Assembly: GCA_963971575.1 (NCBI GenBank)
Contig: OZ020611.1
Location: forward strand, 63,893,381 to 63,957,380
Reading direction: 5' to 3'
Source of the DNA: Liopterus haemorrhoidalis
Lineage: Eukaryota; Arthropoda; Insecta; Coleoptera; Dytiscidae
DNA length: 64,000 bases
Shown here: one piece after another, positions 10,727 through 21,483 of the stretch
Layout of the letters: each line of letters opens with the position of its first letter
Position numbering within the stretch: position 1 is the first letter of the stretch
The notes under the pieces: generated by a model
Database searches by the model: none
Told to the model about the DNA's origin: nothing
The model's input: only the letters and a program-made list of their open reading frames with translations
Translations under genes and position numbers: made by a program

Positions 10727-11067
10727 TGGCTCTTAAAAATGTTTCCAGATGCCGTAAAGCAGGGGCAACAGAGCAACAGAGCGCCCGCGGGCGTCATGGC
10801 GCCCTCGGTGAGATTTTTATGCGCCCTCGCTATCGAGACACACACACATACTGAGCCCAAGATCCACATCGTATCTATTGGTGATTCGACTTAGATCAAC
10901 GCTAGATTAGACGACCTTGCGAACCACGAGTATTTCCATATTTTACGTTTTTATGCGCCCTCATTAACATTTGAATTTATATTGCGCCCTTATTGACAAA
11001 AAGGTTGCCGACCCCTGCCGTAAAGGATGAATTTGGCTCTTGAGCCTCTAAAGTTTGCCGATCCTTG
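10727..11067. mobile_element. outer hAT remnant interrupted by a second hAT
   Basis: The right end, GTTTGCCGATCCTTG at about 11053-11067, is the inverse of a typical hAT terminus (CAAGGATCGGCAAAC). Joining the flanks of the inner element (10760-11017) gives a continuous stretch running from ATGGCTCTTAAAAATG to GGCTCTTGAGCCTC. The outer left end is not identified. Confidence 0.5.
10760..11017. mobile_element. non-autonomous hAT element, 258 bp
   Basis: A perfect 8-bp target duplication CCGTAAAG flanks it (10752-10759 and 11018-11025). Ends: CAGGGGCAACAGAGC (left) and GGTTGCCGACCCCTG (right). GCGCCCTC words recur inside, at about 10800, 10825, 10956 and 10985. No reading frame. It sits inside remnants of another hAT. 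Confidence 0.88.
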
Positions 11068-11239
11068 TACTAGACAGATAACAACTCGCAGCAAATTTGA
11101 TGTATAAATTGTTACTAATTTTATTTCTGATTGTCACTTTTGTATAAGATATACACTGTTGTGTTTCTCCTTAACTTCTAGAATACTGCTTATGCCGAAA
11201 TGTTTACTCTTCCTGTTGAAAATTTTTACAATTTTTAGA

Positions 11240-11545
11240 CCAACTTCTATCGCATAAATAGAGTGGGAGACAAAAGTTTTTTGAATAATTTTTGGCTAAA
11301 ATTTCATAAAAAAAAATGATTTATCAAAAATAGAAATTAGTTGGTTTATTCAATCATTAAGATATTTCATTTAATACTCCAATCAAAATTATCAAATAAA
11401 ATTATATATATTTAATTTTTCGTTGAATACATTTCCCGAGATATATTTTTTTAACGCTCAATAATTTTCCTATATCTGGGTCAAATATTTGTACAAGCAT
11501 GCCAAATTTCAACTTTCTAGGTCCAGCTGTTTGGCCACAATTTCA
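11240..11545 (-). repeat. dispersed repeat family R1, copy 1
   Basis: Minus strand contains GTTGAAATTTGGCATGCTTG then TACAAATATTTGACC, matching the plus-strand copy near 54995-55070 (TACAACTTTTTGACC in the same position), with similarity extending about 150-250 bp downstream, including a shared AGTATYAAATGAAA word. Function and class unknown; no terminal repeats seen. Confidence 0.6.
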
Positions 11546-12080
11546 ACTGTACAAAGAGACGCATAAGTAACGTTGAAAGGATTTTTTGGTCAGACCCACA
11601 AAACCCTAATTAGGGAAGGTAAAAATTGGAAGCAACTGACTAAGGACAAAGGAGCAGGGAAGATACGAGGTGTGTCTATCAATAAGTGGATACAAATTTG
11701 CGATTGGGAAAAGAAGAAGACTCGGTTACAATGCTGATTCATGATTGTGGCTTCGGAGTAGTACTTAAAAAAAGGACTGCACATGTTGCTGATCTTTTTT
11801 TCTAAAAGCCTAAGTGTCGGTGGCATGCACAACTACGGAGAACATTATAATTTGGTAGAGATTTGATCTGCTCGCTCCTAAAGTCTTTTTTAGGGACAGC
11901 CAATTCGTCACTAAAATATTAGTGAGGAAATTTAGTGTATATAGTTATAATTCATGTGTTCTAAAGCTTTAAATATACTTTTATAAACATCGGTTATTAA
12001 TAAATAATTTCCTTCTCTTTTGTGTGCTTGAGTTCATCTGATTTGTATTCCGTTTCCCGCCAGAGAATTTATAACATGCA
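11546..12080. other. non-coding stretch
   Basis: Nothing recognisable. A reading frame crossing 11590-11832 on the minus strand shows no similarity to a known family. Confidence 0.4.
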
Positions 12081-12089
12081 AGCGAATAA

Positions 12090-12290
12090 TCAAAGGCTGT
12101 GCCGGTCTGAGCGCGGTCCGCTAGTATACATTGTGTTGTGTTCTCTGACATTCCTACTCCTGTAGGACATTCTCCCTCGGAATGTTTGAATTCGTCCGGT
12201 CTCCGGTAGCCTTTCTGCGGTATATCCTTCACAGCAATGCCTTCTGAAATTTTCACATTGACGAACCACATTGGAAAATTTATAAGCCTT
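12090..12290 (-). other. possible decayed exon or retrotransposon fragment
   Basis: Less AT-rich than its surroundings. Two overlapping minus-strand frames are open: one reads VVRQCENFRRHCCEGYTAER, the other DIPQKGYRRPDEFKHSEGEC. The CCEGY word recalls EMI/EGF-type extracellular proteins, but one short word is weak evidence. Neither frame has convincing splice sites. Function unknown. Confidence 0.2.
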
Positions 12291-12784
12291 GTACCGGAAC
12301 AAAAATAAAATACAAAGACAAAAATTCATTTTTTATTTCGTTGTTCTTTCACGGAAGCAAGGTAAATTTGTTATCATATAAAAAAGTATATGTTTTTTTG
12401 TGTTATAAATATAATATTTTTGTCATTTGTTGCTTCGGAACCATTATTCCCAAGATAATTTGTACAATAAATTTTTCGGAAGTCCACAAATAGATCGAAC
12501 AAAAATAAATTGGACGAGTTATGTCTTCAAGATGGCTTATGTAGAAAAACTATGTAGACAACTCTAAACAAGACATGTTAAGTTTACGACGGTGTTAATC
12601 GCCTTACATGCCATCTTAACCATCATAACATGCACATCTGACCAGTTTTTAGAGTTATGAAGCAGCGAAAGCGTAAGCGCGGGGCCCAGGCGCCCCCAAA
12701 ATAGATGAGAAATAAGGATTATTTTTACGAAAGTTATCCAATTTCTTGCAACATTGTGCTAGCAATATTTAACTGACTAAATGG

Positions 12785-13640
12785 AAAATTGGATAGCCGT
12801 CTTAATGCTTGCTCATCTCGTAATATATATATAGCGAGTGGTTTACGGCTGGCGCCGTTTCTCGCTTCCTTTTCGCCAGGCGACTCTGTCCATCCAGTCG
12901 CCATCTTGGAGACCTCTTGCCTCCATCGCCTCCCGCACATCCTGAGTCCTTGCTGGTCGCCCTGGTCTTCGTCTGCGCGCAGGAATCCACTCCCAAATCT
13001 TCTTGGGCCATCGGTCGTCAGGCATACGCTGGAGGTGCCCATACCATAAGAGTCGTTTGCTTTCTATTGATTCTATAATGGAGTTTTCAACATTCATAGT
13101 TGCTCTTATAGTATCATTACGAACGTGCTCGAGTTTGGAGATACCGCAACTCCTTCTCCAAAAGTCCATTTCCACGGCGCTCAGTCGGGCTTTATTTCTT
13201 TGTGTGAGCTCCCATGTTTCTGAACCATAGGTACAGATACTTTCGACAATAGTTTTGTAGATAACCGTTTTCGTTCGTTTGGTTATATTGTCGTTCCACA
13301 ATACCGGGTTTAGTTGCCTTACTACACACTTCCCTTGCCCTATTTTATTGTTGATATCATCTTCACTCTTCCCTCTATTTTATAGGGTAACACCTAGGTA
13401 TTTAAAAGACTGGCAGTTTCTAATGATTCCATCATCTATTTTGAGGTCTCTTCCTTTCTCACCAACAACGAGGTATTCTGTTTTCTGCGCATTAATTTCT
13501 AAACCCCATTTCTTATATTCCTCCCTTAGTTTCCTCACCATATAGCTGGAATCATCTTCGTCTTCAGCTATCAGAACCTGGTCATCTGCAAATAATAGGG
13601 TATACAGTGGATTGCCTCCAATATCTATACCCATATTACT
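12785..13640 (-). mobile_element. 5-prime-truncated non-LTR retrotransposon (LINE)
   Basis: Minus-strand order is reverse transcriptase to C-terminal domain to 3-prime end, as in a LINE that was truncated at its 5-prime side (near 13640) during insertion. Coding content is described in the next entry. The 3-prime region beyond the stop (12842 down to about 12785) is AT-rich. Target duplications were not found. Confidence 0.8.
12843..13634 (-). pseudogene. LINE reverse transcriptase C-terminal half
   Basis: Residues read on the minus strand begin with GGNPLYTLLFADDQVLIAED: the FADD box is the catalytic YxDD-type motif of reverse transcriptase. Then come EINAQKTEYLVVG and SFKYLGVTL (end of the palm and thumb). 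After a frame change near 13310-13380 a 152-codon frame (12843-13301) carries TYGSETWELTQRNKARL, WYGHLQRMPDDRWPKKI, RRRRPGRP and DGDWMDRVAWR, the usual C-terminus of insect endonuclease-RT LINEs. The N-terminal endonuclease is missing. One frameshift plus truncation make it inactive. Clade (RTE, CR1 or relative) is not resolved. Confidence 0.85.
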
Positions 13641-14284
13641 GCATTAGTGAGGAAATATACCCTTGTAAATATCTAGATGGAAGCTCATGATTTATTTTTT
13701 CGAAATTATAGAATTTTATGATTTTGTGAAGGTCCTGACAGTAAGAGAATTTGCGGGATAAGAGGAAAATATAGACTATTAAGTATGTACAATGTATTTT
13801 CGTACAAATAGGTAATGCTAATTACTGATATAAATCTACGAGCATATGATTTTACTAGTTGGCATAGATCCTTCGGTAAACATTTATAAAATTCAATTAA
13901 CCGTTGGATCTCTCCTTCCCATTTGTTTTTTAACATCTTACATTGTAAATTAACAATTTCTAATTGAAGGTTTGACGGAAGTTCTTCAATTGCAGAGTTC
14001 AATAAATATGAAGCCCAGATACAATTATAAAAAGTAAAGCTAAAACTCGTGGTGTGGGGCGTAGTTTGTCTACCTTTGGCCTAGAAACTTGAAATATGTA
14101 TTGCATTTACAGTTTAACCGACTGTAGAAAAAATATTGAGATTTCGAAGAAGCAAATCACTCTCAAAATATATGCCTGAATTCGTCAAAATCTGTCTTTT
14201 GCTACCCCCTTGATAGTTTTTGCACTCTACAAAAACCGAAATGGTTAAATCAGATGGACAATAATAGATAAGTACATAGGCGGT
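13641..14284. other. non-coding stretch
   Basis: AT-rich DNA between a truncated LINE and a mariner remnant; no gene seen. Confidence 0.4.
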
Positions 14285-14625
14285 AGTAGAAGCTAATAGC
14301 CAAAGATGATGTGCGCCAAAAACTGCTACAACCAGCCTACAACCAGGTCAAATGGTGACAGGAGATCGCTACAGTAAGCAACTAAGGTTTACTGAAGAGA
14401 GAACTAATCAAAAAACGTCCTCAAATAGCCGCAAAATGACATCAAGTCGTCCTTCTGCACGACCATGCTGCATGCGTTTATCTGGTGAGCGCTTCTCGAA
14501 TGCCGAAGATGTGAGAAAATGGGTGGATGATTGGATTACGTCAAAGACGACACTTCGTCAACGCGGGATCCGTTTACTGGCTGGCAGAAGGCAAAAGGTC
14601 AGAGATTTGATATTTTAAGTCAGAT
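14285..14625 (+). pseudogene. mariner transposase C-terminal remnant with internal deletion
   Basis: In broken frames it reads QMVTGDRYSKQL, then after a deletion GERFSNAEDVRKWVDDWITS followed by RGIRLLAGRRQKV. These are mariner (DD34D) landmarks: the GD.Y..QL segment after the second catalytic region and the RF.N.EDV..WVDDW..SK C-terminus with RGI..L..R.QKV. The HDNARPH and SPDLAPSD catalytic blocks between them are missing. No terminal repeat found. Confidence 0.75.
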
Positions 14626-14629
14626 GGCC

Positions 14630-15785
14630 AAAATTTTAAATAAATAAAAATTGCAAAAATTCTCATGAACTTTTACAACAACCTAATAGTATAATCTCCA
14701 TAGAAATATAACCAAAACTAATGTTTATACTTTCAAGAGAGATTAATTGTTTTGCACATGGTCCGAATATGTTTCATAATTATTTGACAGTTTTGTGATA
14801 TTATATAAAATTTACGAAGTCCATTCCATGTTCTAATATTAGGGATTCAAGTTACACTAGTAAACATGTCTGCACCTGTCTTTAAGTGTCCTTTCTAAAA
14901 AACTGATTATTTTTATCATTTAATATTTTACTTTAATGGATAATTATATTGAATTTAAGTTTCTGAAACAATCGCCTGCCTTACTGTTTTATGTCTTTAT
15001 AACATCATCTTTCACTGTGAAATTTCCGATACTTCCGTTCAAAATATTGATGTATTTAAACTTAGTATAAGAGAGTTAAAGAAAATGTCCTAAAATGTAA
15101 AGAATAAAATTTATGAGACAAAAATAGAATTTTCCCCCTTTTAAAATACTTTCTCTTTGTGTATATGTGAAAATAACAGGGTAATAAATTGCTGTAGAAT
15201 ATCTTCCTCGTCTTTATTTCGGTTAGTTATATATTTACGAGATATGTATGGGGGTGCTTAAAATGGTTGCGTCTCTGGTCTTTTGGATTAGTGGTGAAAC
15301 CGAAGAAGGATTTCAGAATGAAACTTTCCCTTTGTGTTAACTCCCGCTCATGAAAAAGGTCCCGACCGTCGAAGGAAAGGGTCGGGGCAGAGGGACAAGG
15401 GGGAACTTGTCTCGAGTCTGATCGTTTGCAGTTTAAGGGGACTTGAGTTGAATCCCCAAAAAATTCTTTGTGGTCACTCAAATAAAATCGCTTGGTACAT
15501 TTAGACCACGCTGCAACTGACAGATAATTCCAGTTTTCAAAAAAGATATAGTTTTTAATTGATATTGTATAATAAATTTTTAGAAAGCTACACACAAAAT
15601 ATCAAAATAATGCAAATTAAACTCATAAATTGGCTATAATGTTTGGCACAATTCAATATTTGTCAATGTCAGATACAGTCTACTAACTGCCTGGCTACCA
15701 CAGTAATTTGGCCAAACACGGTTTCATATCGGTTCCATATTGTTTAGTCATATACGTAAATGAGCTCTACTAAACAAAAATAATC
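14630..15785. other. non-coding stretch
   Basis: No recognisable gene. A 122-codon minus-strand frame at 15227-15595 has no family resemblance and is probably chance. Confidence 0.4.
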
Positions 15786-15954
15786 ATATATACGAGGGTC
15801 ATTTTTAATTACGAATCGTTTACGCATCCTATCCGCGCATAGCGTTCTCCGCAGTCGTTTTAGCGACTAATGCCTTCTCTGATCATTTGCAAACGTTGTC
15901 AGTCAGGCTGAAGTTGCTAGCAGAGGTAGACGATATTGTGCTAATGGTGGAAGA

Positions 15955-16275
15955 ACAAACATCCATGATGAGGAATGTTTTGGCCGCTCAACCGTAATCA
16001 CGAACTGACAGCAGCTGTTAATGTACACATTCGGCAGAACGGGCGCTTCACTATTGACGAACTGGATAAGAATTTTCAACATGTTTCAAGATCTGTTCTC
16101 AATGACATTGTCAATAGCCACTTAAAGTATGCAAAGATTTGTGCCAGGTGGACCAAGACATTGTCAACGGTTGGTTAAATGGACTGGCGGCCGACTTCTA
16201 CGACGAAACTTATCGCCCATTCGGCAAAAATTCCTCGAGTGCAACGGAGATTACGTCGAAAAATAGCGAAAGGAT
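15955..16275 (+). pseudogene. mariner (SETMAR-type) transposase, internally deleted
   Basis: The first part reads IHDEECFGRSTVIT, then in another frame QNGRFTIDELDKNFQHVSRS and VLNDIVNSHLKYAKICARW: the second helix-turn-helix of a mariner-type enzyme ending in the usual CARWVPK-like word. It jumps directly to WLNGLAADFYDE and later NGDYVEK-like codons, the extreme C-terminus. The entire DDD catalytic core is deleted. Upstream GAGGGTCATTTTT (15793) may be the left terminal repeat. Confidence 0.75.
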
Positions 16276-16329
16276 GTTGTTTAATGTAAAAATAAAAATT
16301 TTAAAAAACGTTAGTTGTGTCTACTTTTA

Positions 16330-18254
16330 AACCAGAAAGGTTCCTTACCAAACTAGGACTCGCAGGTTAAGGCCAGCCAGCGAAATATTTTTATTTGACC
16401 TGTGTAGGCATGTACATTTAACTAGACGTGTTCCGAATGCAATCGGCCCAAAAATTCTCGCTTAATCATTGCCAAACAAAGCCTTAGCTTTAGTCAGAGC
16501 TTACTCTGAATGGTTTTGTTTAGCCCCACAACTTGCTATACCTTCCTACTTCTGCCATCTGTAAAATGTTTCGTTTAACTGGCACTTTCTGGTAGTTGAA
16601 ATAGTTGAAAGTTGGACTATGCCTGCTTTATACCGACACTCCTGGAGATATTTCTCTTTACGGTTGAAATTTTGGCCAATAAGTTGGAGATAGGGTGTTA
16701 AAATTTAGCAAGCATATATGTGGCCATTATATTTTTTTCACCTGGCGAAAGAAAAATATCATGTAAACAGGGCCGCCACACGTGCGTCATCCACCCGTGG
16801 GCAAACATCCACAAGTCCCCCCCCCCCAGTGGCATCGAACTAAAATTCCGTAGGTGTACAAACTTTCATCAACACTTGCAGCATGTCAGCTCAACTCCAA
16901 CAAAAAGCGATCCGACGAATGCCTACACACAGATGACCCTGTCTGAACACTATTAACAAAGTCGTTATAAAACATTTCTTTCTCAGCATCATCAAATACT
17001 TCATCAAGTATCTCTAGCCACACCCGGTCCGTCACCGGGTTGCTCGTAAATTACATACCCGGTTATACTAGAAAACCGGAACCAAAACCCGAAAAACCAA
17101 GTTTCGAATCCCAACACTAGTAGGCATATAGTTATAACCATAATTTAGTTTAATTTAACCAAAGACGTATCCTTGTAGATCTCGATATCCTTATTTTCAG
17201 TTAAATGGGACACGCGGTACAATAATTTGTGATTTTTTGGGATAAATTTTAAAAGAAAGCATTTTCTGCTTTTCCTATTTACTATAATCATCAATTCTGA
17301 ACCATTAGTTCAAATTTTAACTATTAGTTCCTTTAGGTTTTTCTCCAACTAAACCATATTACTCGTCTTTGGTTTTCCAAATTTATTTTTATGCAAATGT
17401 CTAAAAATAATTTTTATATTTATTCAATGATCCCCAGTTAAAAAGAGAATCGTAAAATAAATTGAAAAATCGAGTCGTTAACATTTTAAAACAGAATTAA
17501 TAAAATTAAAATAAATTTTCCATCGTTTTAGATTAGACAAACCATCATGCCACTAAAAACGATTACAGTCCAAGAAAATGTAGATGGGATCTCATTAAGC
17601 GATAAAGCTATTAAAACAGACAATTCATTAATCACAATGCAACAGAAGAATATATCGCTATTATGAATAAGAACGACGGTTCTGTTCAACGACTGCCGTG
17701 CACTCCAATCATTCATAATTTACACTAGATTCTGTTTCGATTTATGGACGTGCAAATAAATATTACAACCAACAATATTTATAGTTTTATTACAATTTGA
17801 TTAACTGAACAGCTTTATGGATTATCAACATCTTTCCAAGGATATTTCATTGTTGGATTCTGGTCCGATTTTTTTCAATGGACGTATTCAAAATCACAAT
17901 AAAGTATGAACAGAACTCAAACTAAAATCTAAACTAGATTATGGCCGGATATTATCAATAATATTTTTATATACCATATTTCATCGATTCTGGCGTTTTT
18001 TTGGGTCAATTTTTTTACGAAAAAAAAAAGAACTAGATGGTACTCCTTCGATTACTACAATCGATGTACTATTCATCTGCATGTAGTGATTGTAGATATT
18101 TTATTACTCAACCACCTAGTTTTCATTGTTAACATTTCAATTTTAAACGTTTCTTTTTAAATTAATTTTTATTGTCGCTATATTAAACAACAATATTACT
18201 CCTATATATTTTACATTTCACTCCTAAAACATTTTTCTTGCCATTCTGTAAATC
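16330..18254. other. non-coding stretch with a possible hAT end
   Basis: Mostly AT-rich and featureless. Around 17030-17119 words such as ACCCGGTTATAC, AAAACCGGAACC and a terminal GTTTCGAATCCCAACACTA look like the end of an old hAT-type element, but no partner end or target duplication is visible. Confidence 0.35.
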
Positions 18255-18655
18255 AGTTATGTCCAACCGAAATCGGTTGTTGGGCTAAAAAAAAAAATTA
18301 TTGGTCGATTGTGGGCCGCACATATAAACAGGATAAATTAATCACACTACTATATTTTAATAATTTTATTTAATATCATCAATTAAATTAAAAATTAAGC
18401 TTCAAATTAAATTTTAATGCGAAACTTGTTTTTTTATATTATTTGCTAATTTTTTAATATCAACTGGTAATTTAGTCGACGCGCAATACAACTGTTTCTT
18501 CATATTTTCATCCGTCAGCCTGTTTTGATTCTTCAATTGAACGATTTTAAGTTTCGAGAAAAAAGATTCACAGACATAGGTAGTTCCTATTGCAGCTGTA
18601 ATGCACATTGCTAGTTGTTTCAGGTTTGGAAATTGATTCAGAAAGAAACATTTTA
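18255..18655 (-). mobile_element. 3-prime end of an autonomous-type hAT transposon
   Basis: CAGTTATGTCCAACCGAAAT at 18255 is a hAT terminal sequence. Reading leftwards into it on the minus strand is a hAT transposase C-terminus (see next entry). The 5-prime part of the element is missing; LINE sequence starts directly beyond 18660. Confidence 0.7.
18414..18650 (-). pseudogene. hAT transposase C-terminal dimerisation domain
   Basis: Minus strand reads FLNQFPNLKQLAMCITAAIG then TTYVCESFFSKLKIVQLK, NRLTDENMKKQLYCAST and LPVDIKKLANNIKKQVSH before the stop at about 18414. This is the hAT family C-terminal dimerisation domain (G.TY.CE..FS.MK......R..LTDE.L), of the type found in GTF2IRD2/ZBED-like and SPIN-like transposases. 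The stretch is open, but the catalytic core and BED finger are absent. Confidence 0.82.
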
Positions 18656-18689
18656 AACATTTAAGAAGGGCCGAAGAAAAACTTCAATC

Positions 18690-19205
18690 GACCTTTCTAA
18701 AGAATATTCCAAAGAAGGCACAAACCACTATAGAAAAGGTTCAGTGTGGAGTAAAAATACACGGAATACACTTTTGGACTGCTTTTTAACCATAAGAGGA
18801 GTGCGACAAGAAGACGTACTTGCAGCAATGCTTTTCAATATTGCGTTAGAAAGAGCAATCAGAAGAATCAGTATTAATACCAGAATTGCCCTGAAAACCA
18901 AAGAAAATCTCCTATTTGCCTATTAGGACGACATTAACTTCATAAGGAAAAGCTTCCGGGATGAGTGTCATATGTCTCTGATTCAAGAAATATGATCGTC
19001 CGCCAAAGAGAAATACAAGTAGAAACAATAAATATAGGAGAACATCAATTCCAGGCGATGACAAAGTTGTCATGCGAAACATATAATGAGCCTCCATTCA
19101 CCACCTACATTAAAGCAAACATTCTTCGCTGGGCGGGACATATACAAAGAATGGGCCAACAAAAGATTCCTAGGGTATTTACAGAAGATAAAATTAGTTG
19201 CAATT
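18690..19205 (+). pseudogene. LINE reverse transcriptase remnant, copy A
   Basis: Plus strand reads TIRGVRQEDVLAAMLFNIAL (RT domain with the (R)GVRQGD..SP.LFN motif), ERAIRRISINTR, then NLLFAY, a stop, and DDINFI: the catalytic YADD box has a stop in place of alanine. Next comes MIVRQREIQVETINIGEHQF and, after a deletion, ILRWAGHIQRMGQQKIPR. Decayed and inactive. Confidence 0.8.
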
Positions 19206-19710
19206 TGCGGAGTGTACTATTATACGAGTGCGAAAGCTGGACATTAAACAAACAATTAACCAGTAAATTAAATGGTTGTGAAATGTGGATACTAAGAACA
19301 TGAGTGACAAAGTAAAAATCGAGAATGTACTTAACAGACTAAAAACAAAAAGACAACAATTAATAGTTTTCGGATATATAATCCGTCAGAGAGGTATAGA
19401 GTGGGATATTTGTAATAGAAAAATAAGTGGAAGAAGAGAAAGAGGGAGTAAAGAGCAATAATTATTGATAATATAATAAGTGACACTAAAACAAAAACAT
19501 ACTGAATTGTGCGGACAATTAATTTGTGGTGTTCCATGGTTGCCAACGTCTGCACCAGATATGGCACATGATTGACTTAAAATGAATGGGCATCGAAGAA
19601 AAGCAAGACCGAAGCCCACATGGATAGATGAAGTGGAAAAAGATCTAAATACACTCAATATACAGAATTGGAAATCAAGAGCACGAGACCGTGGAATTAT
19701 TTGTGAAATA
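19205..19710 (+). pseudogene. LINE C-terminal remnant, copy B
   Basis: Begins with SVLLYECESWTLNKQLTSKL and MWILRT, then in other frames VKIENVLNRLKTKRQQLIVF, RGIEWDI and finally KPTWIDEVEKDLNTLN with RARDRG. In an intact LINE the LYGCESWTL block precedes the GHIQRM block, but here it follows copy A's GHIQRM block, so a second fragment has been joined downstream. The sequence ends against the C-terminus of the next transposase. Confidence 0.7.
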
Positions 19711-19711
19711 C

Positions 19712-20024
19712 CGCTAAATGACCGCCGTTTGCTACCACATAAATGAAAACTCTTTCAAGAGCATTTCTGATTACATTTACACAAATTTCAAGAGATATCT
19801 CATGTATTGCTGCTCGAATATTGTCATTGAGTTGTTCAATCAAAGTTGGCTAATTGGCATAGACACGTCCTTTAAAAAATCCCAGAGCCGACCAGCGTAG
19901 CGTAGTGGTAACACATGTGCTCTGCGTTGCGAAGGTCTCGGGTTCGAATCCCGTTAAGGCATGGAAATTTTCTCACATAAAAATCGTCCTGGCTAATTGC
20001 CACAGTAGCAAAGGCCATTAAATT

Positions 20025-20055
<31 letters not shown>

Positions 20056-20697
20056 GAGGCCCTTTAAAATAACTCCAAATCAGTAGCCAAATTCTTGGCC
20101 AGTCGATGTCACCGCTTCAGGATATTAATCTGTATGGAAACAGAATCGTCAATATTTCAACTGTAGATCAGGCTGTAGTATGTAAAGCCATTTTACTGAA
20201 ACCGTATGTTTACCAACTCAGTCCATTTAATTGATGACAGAAAGTTCTCGATCATATCACGATAGCAGTTGATATTCACATTCAAAGAAACATGAACCAA
20301 TTACATCTCCCGACCAAATTCCACATCACACTGACACAATGCAAGTGTGATAGTTGCTGATGAAACACTTGTGGATTTTTTCGCCATACGGACATATTAG
20401 AAATAAAATGTTCATGGGCAATTAGACGCGTGAAAATACTGGAATTACGCATAATAGAAGCTAAATCTACGGTTTCTACTTACTCTCTTATTCTCTATTA
20501 ATTCTTCTCGGTCGCTGTTTTTCACGTTTATGCAAACCATGATTTTTCAAAATTCGTTCTATTACTTTTCTCCCTGAACACGGTTTTCTGGATATCTCGA
20601 AGGAAAATTATTATAAGCTTGTGAGTAATTTCTATGGTCTTCACCATAAATTAACAATAAATTTAACAAATCCTGATTTGTATAAAGTTCAGCCATA
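19712..20697 (-). pseudogene. DDE transposase (DUF4817-type Tc1/mariner relative), degenerate
   Basis: The minus-strand N-terminus at about 20697 reads MAELYTNQDLLNLLLIYGED then ..SRYPENRVQGEK, the N-terminal domain of insect mariner-like enzymes (usual form: D..L.YG...N...A...Y...FP.R). The C-terminus, read across frame breaks, has GDIDWP, LKGRVYAN and TLIEQLNDNIRAAIHEIS then NVIRNALERVF, matching the usual LK..VYANKP..I..L...IR..I. The middle is heavily eroded. A SINE lies inside (19888-20042) with a target duplication in the transposase sequence. Confidence 0.72.
19888..20042 (+). mobile_element. tRNA-derived SINE, family S1, copy 1
   Basis: The 5-prime head is tRNA-like: A-box TAGCGTAGTGG and B-box GGTTCGAATCC spaced as in RNA polymerase III promoters, followed by a tRNA-unrelated body (GTCCTGGCTAATTGCC, AGCAAAGGCCATTA) and a long A tail. 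Flanked by AAAAAATCCCAGAG at 19874-19887 and ending at 20056, a 14-bp target duplication typical of LINE-driven retroposition. Inserted in the DDE transposase remnant. A second family member is at 38478-38626. Confidence 0.9.
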
Positions 20698-21089
20698 TTT
20701 CACAATATAATCGTAAAACATAAAAAATAACAATTATCAACAAATGTATTCAACAATATGTATTGATTTGCTTAGTTTCGTTTTGTTTAGTTTTGTTTTG
20801 TATTGTTTAGTAGACCCATTCGATGTACTGTTTTTAATCCATAGCTTACTGTACATTAATAGAAATCTAGATTGCTGGATCTAGATTGCTAGAATATTTT
20901 CTTCTTTTAACAGAGTCAACACAGATCTGGACATTTTTTCCTGTTAACTAGAATATTTAAAAAAACACTGCCTAGACAAGGTAAGTGTTTACAACATCCC
21001 ACTTCACACTTGCGCATACGTCAAACACATGTCATTTGTTTAATATACAGAGATCCTAAACAAGTGGGACTGTGCAGAACTTTTATTTG

Positions 21090-21215
21090 TGTCATTAAAC
21101 TAGAAGATGGGTAGCTCGCTTCGCTCGGCTTCTTCTAACCAAACATTTACTAACCTAACCTAACTAAGATAGTGTTTTGTCATTAAACTAGAAGATGGTT
21201 AGCTCGCTTCTAGAA
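21090..21215. repeat. short local duplication
   Basis: TGTCATTAAACTAGAAGATG followed by GTTAGCTCGCTTC or GGTAGCTCGCTTC occurs twice, starting at about 21091 and 21178, with a short CCTAACCTAA run between the copies. An 87-bp tandem duplication; no gene. Confidence 0.7.
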
Positions 21216-21483
21216 ACCATTGTTTTAGAGCCACTGACAATTCTTGAATTATTTAGTGTAGTTGTTATGTGCTGCCATCTGTATAAAGTTTGAAGGGGGT
21301 ATTGTAAACATTGGCCCTAATAATTTATTTTTACACTAAAAATATTGGAAAATGTTCATTAATTATTAAATTTACAAATTACCAATTTATATCTAATTTA
21401 TCTGTCATTAATTTATATTTCAACTGTCTACTACTGTTTTTCCATGACCGACTTGACTGTATGTTTTCGCAACTATATACATG

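Noticed and set aside
15227..15595. 122-codon open frame on the minus strand
   Set aside because: No recognisable motif, no splice sites or conserved neighbour; probably chance.
19888..19960. Functional tRNA gene
   Set aside because: A and B boxes are present, but the sequence continues into a SINE body with an A tail and target duplication.
20980..20995. AAGGTAAGT on the plus strand as a recursive splice site
   Set aside because: No pyrimidine tract or AG acceptor context precedes it; likely chance.
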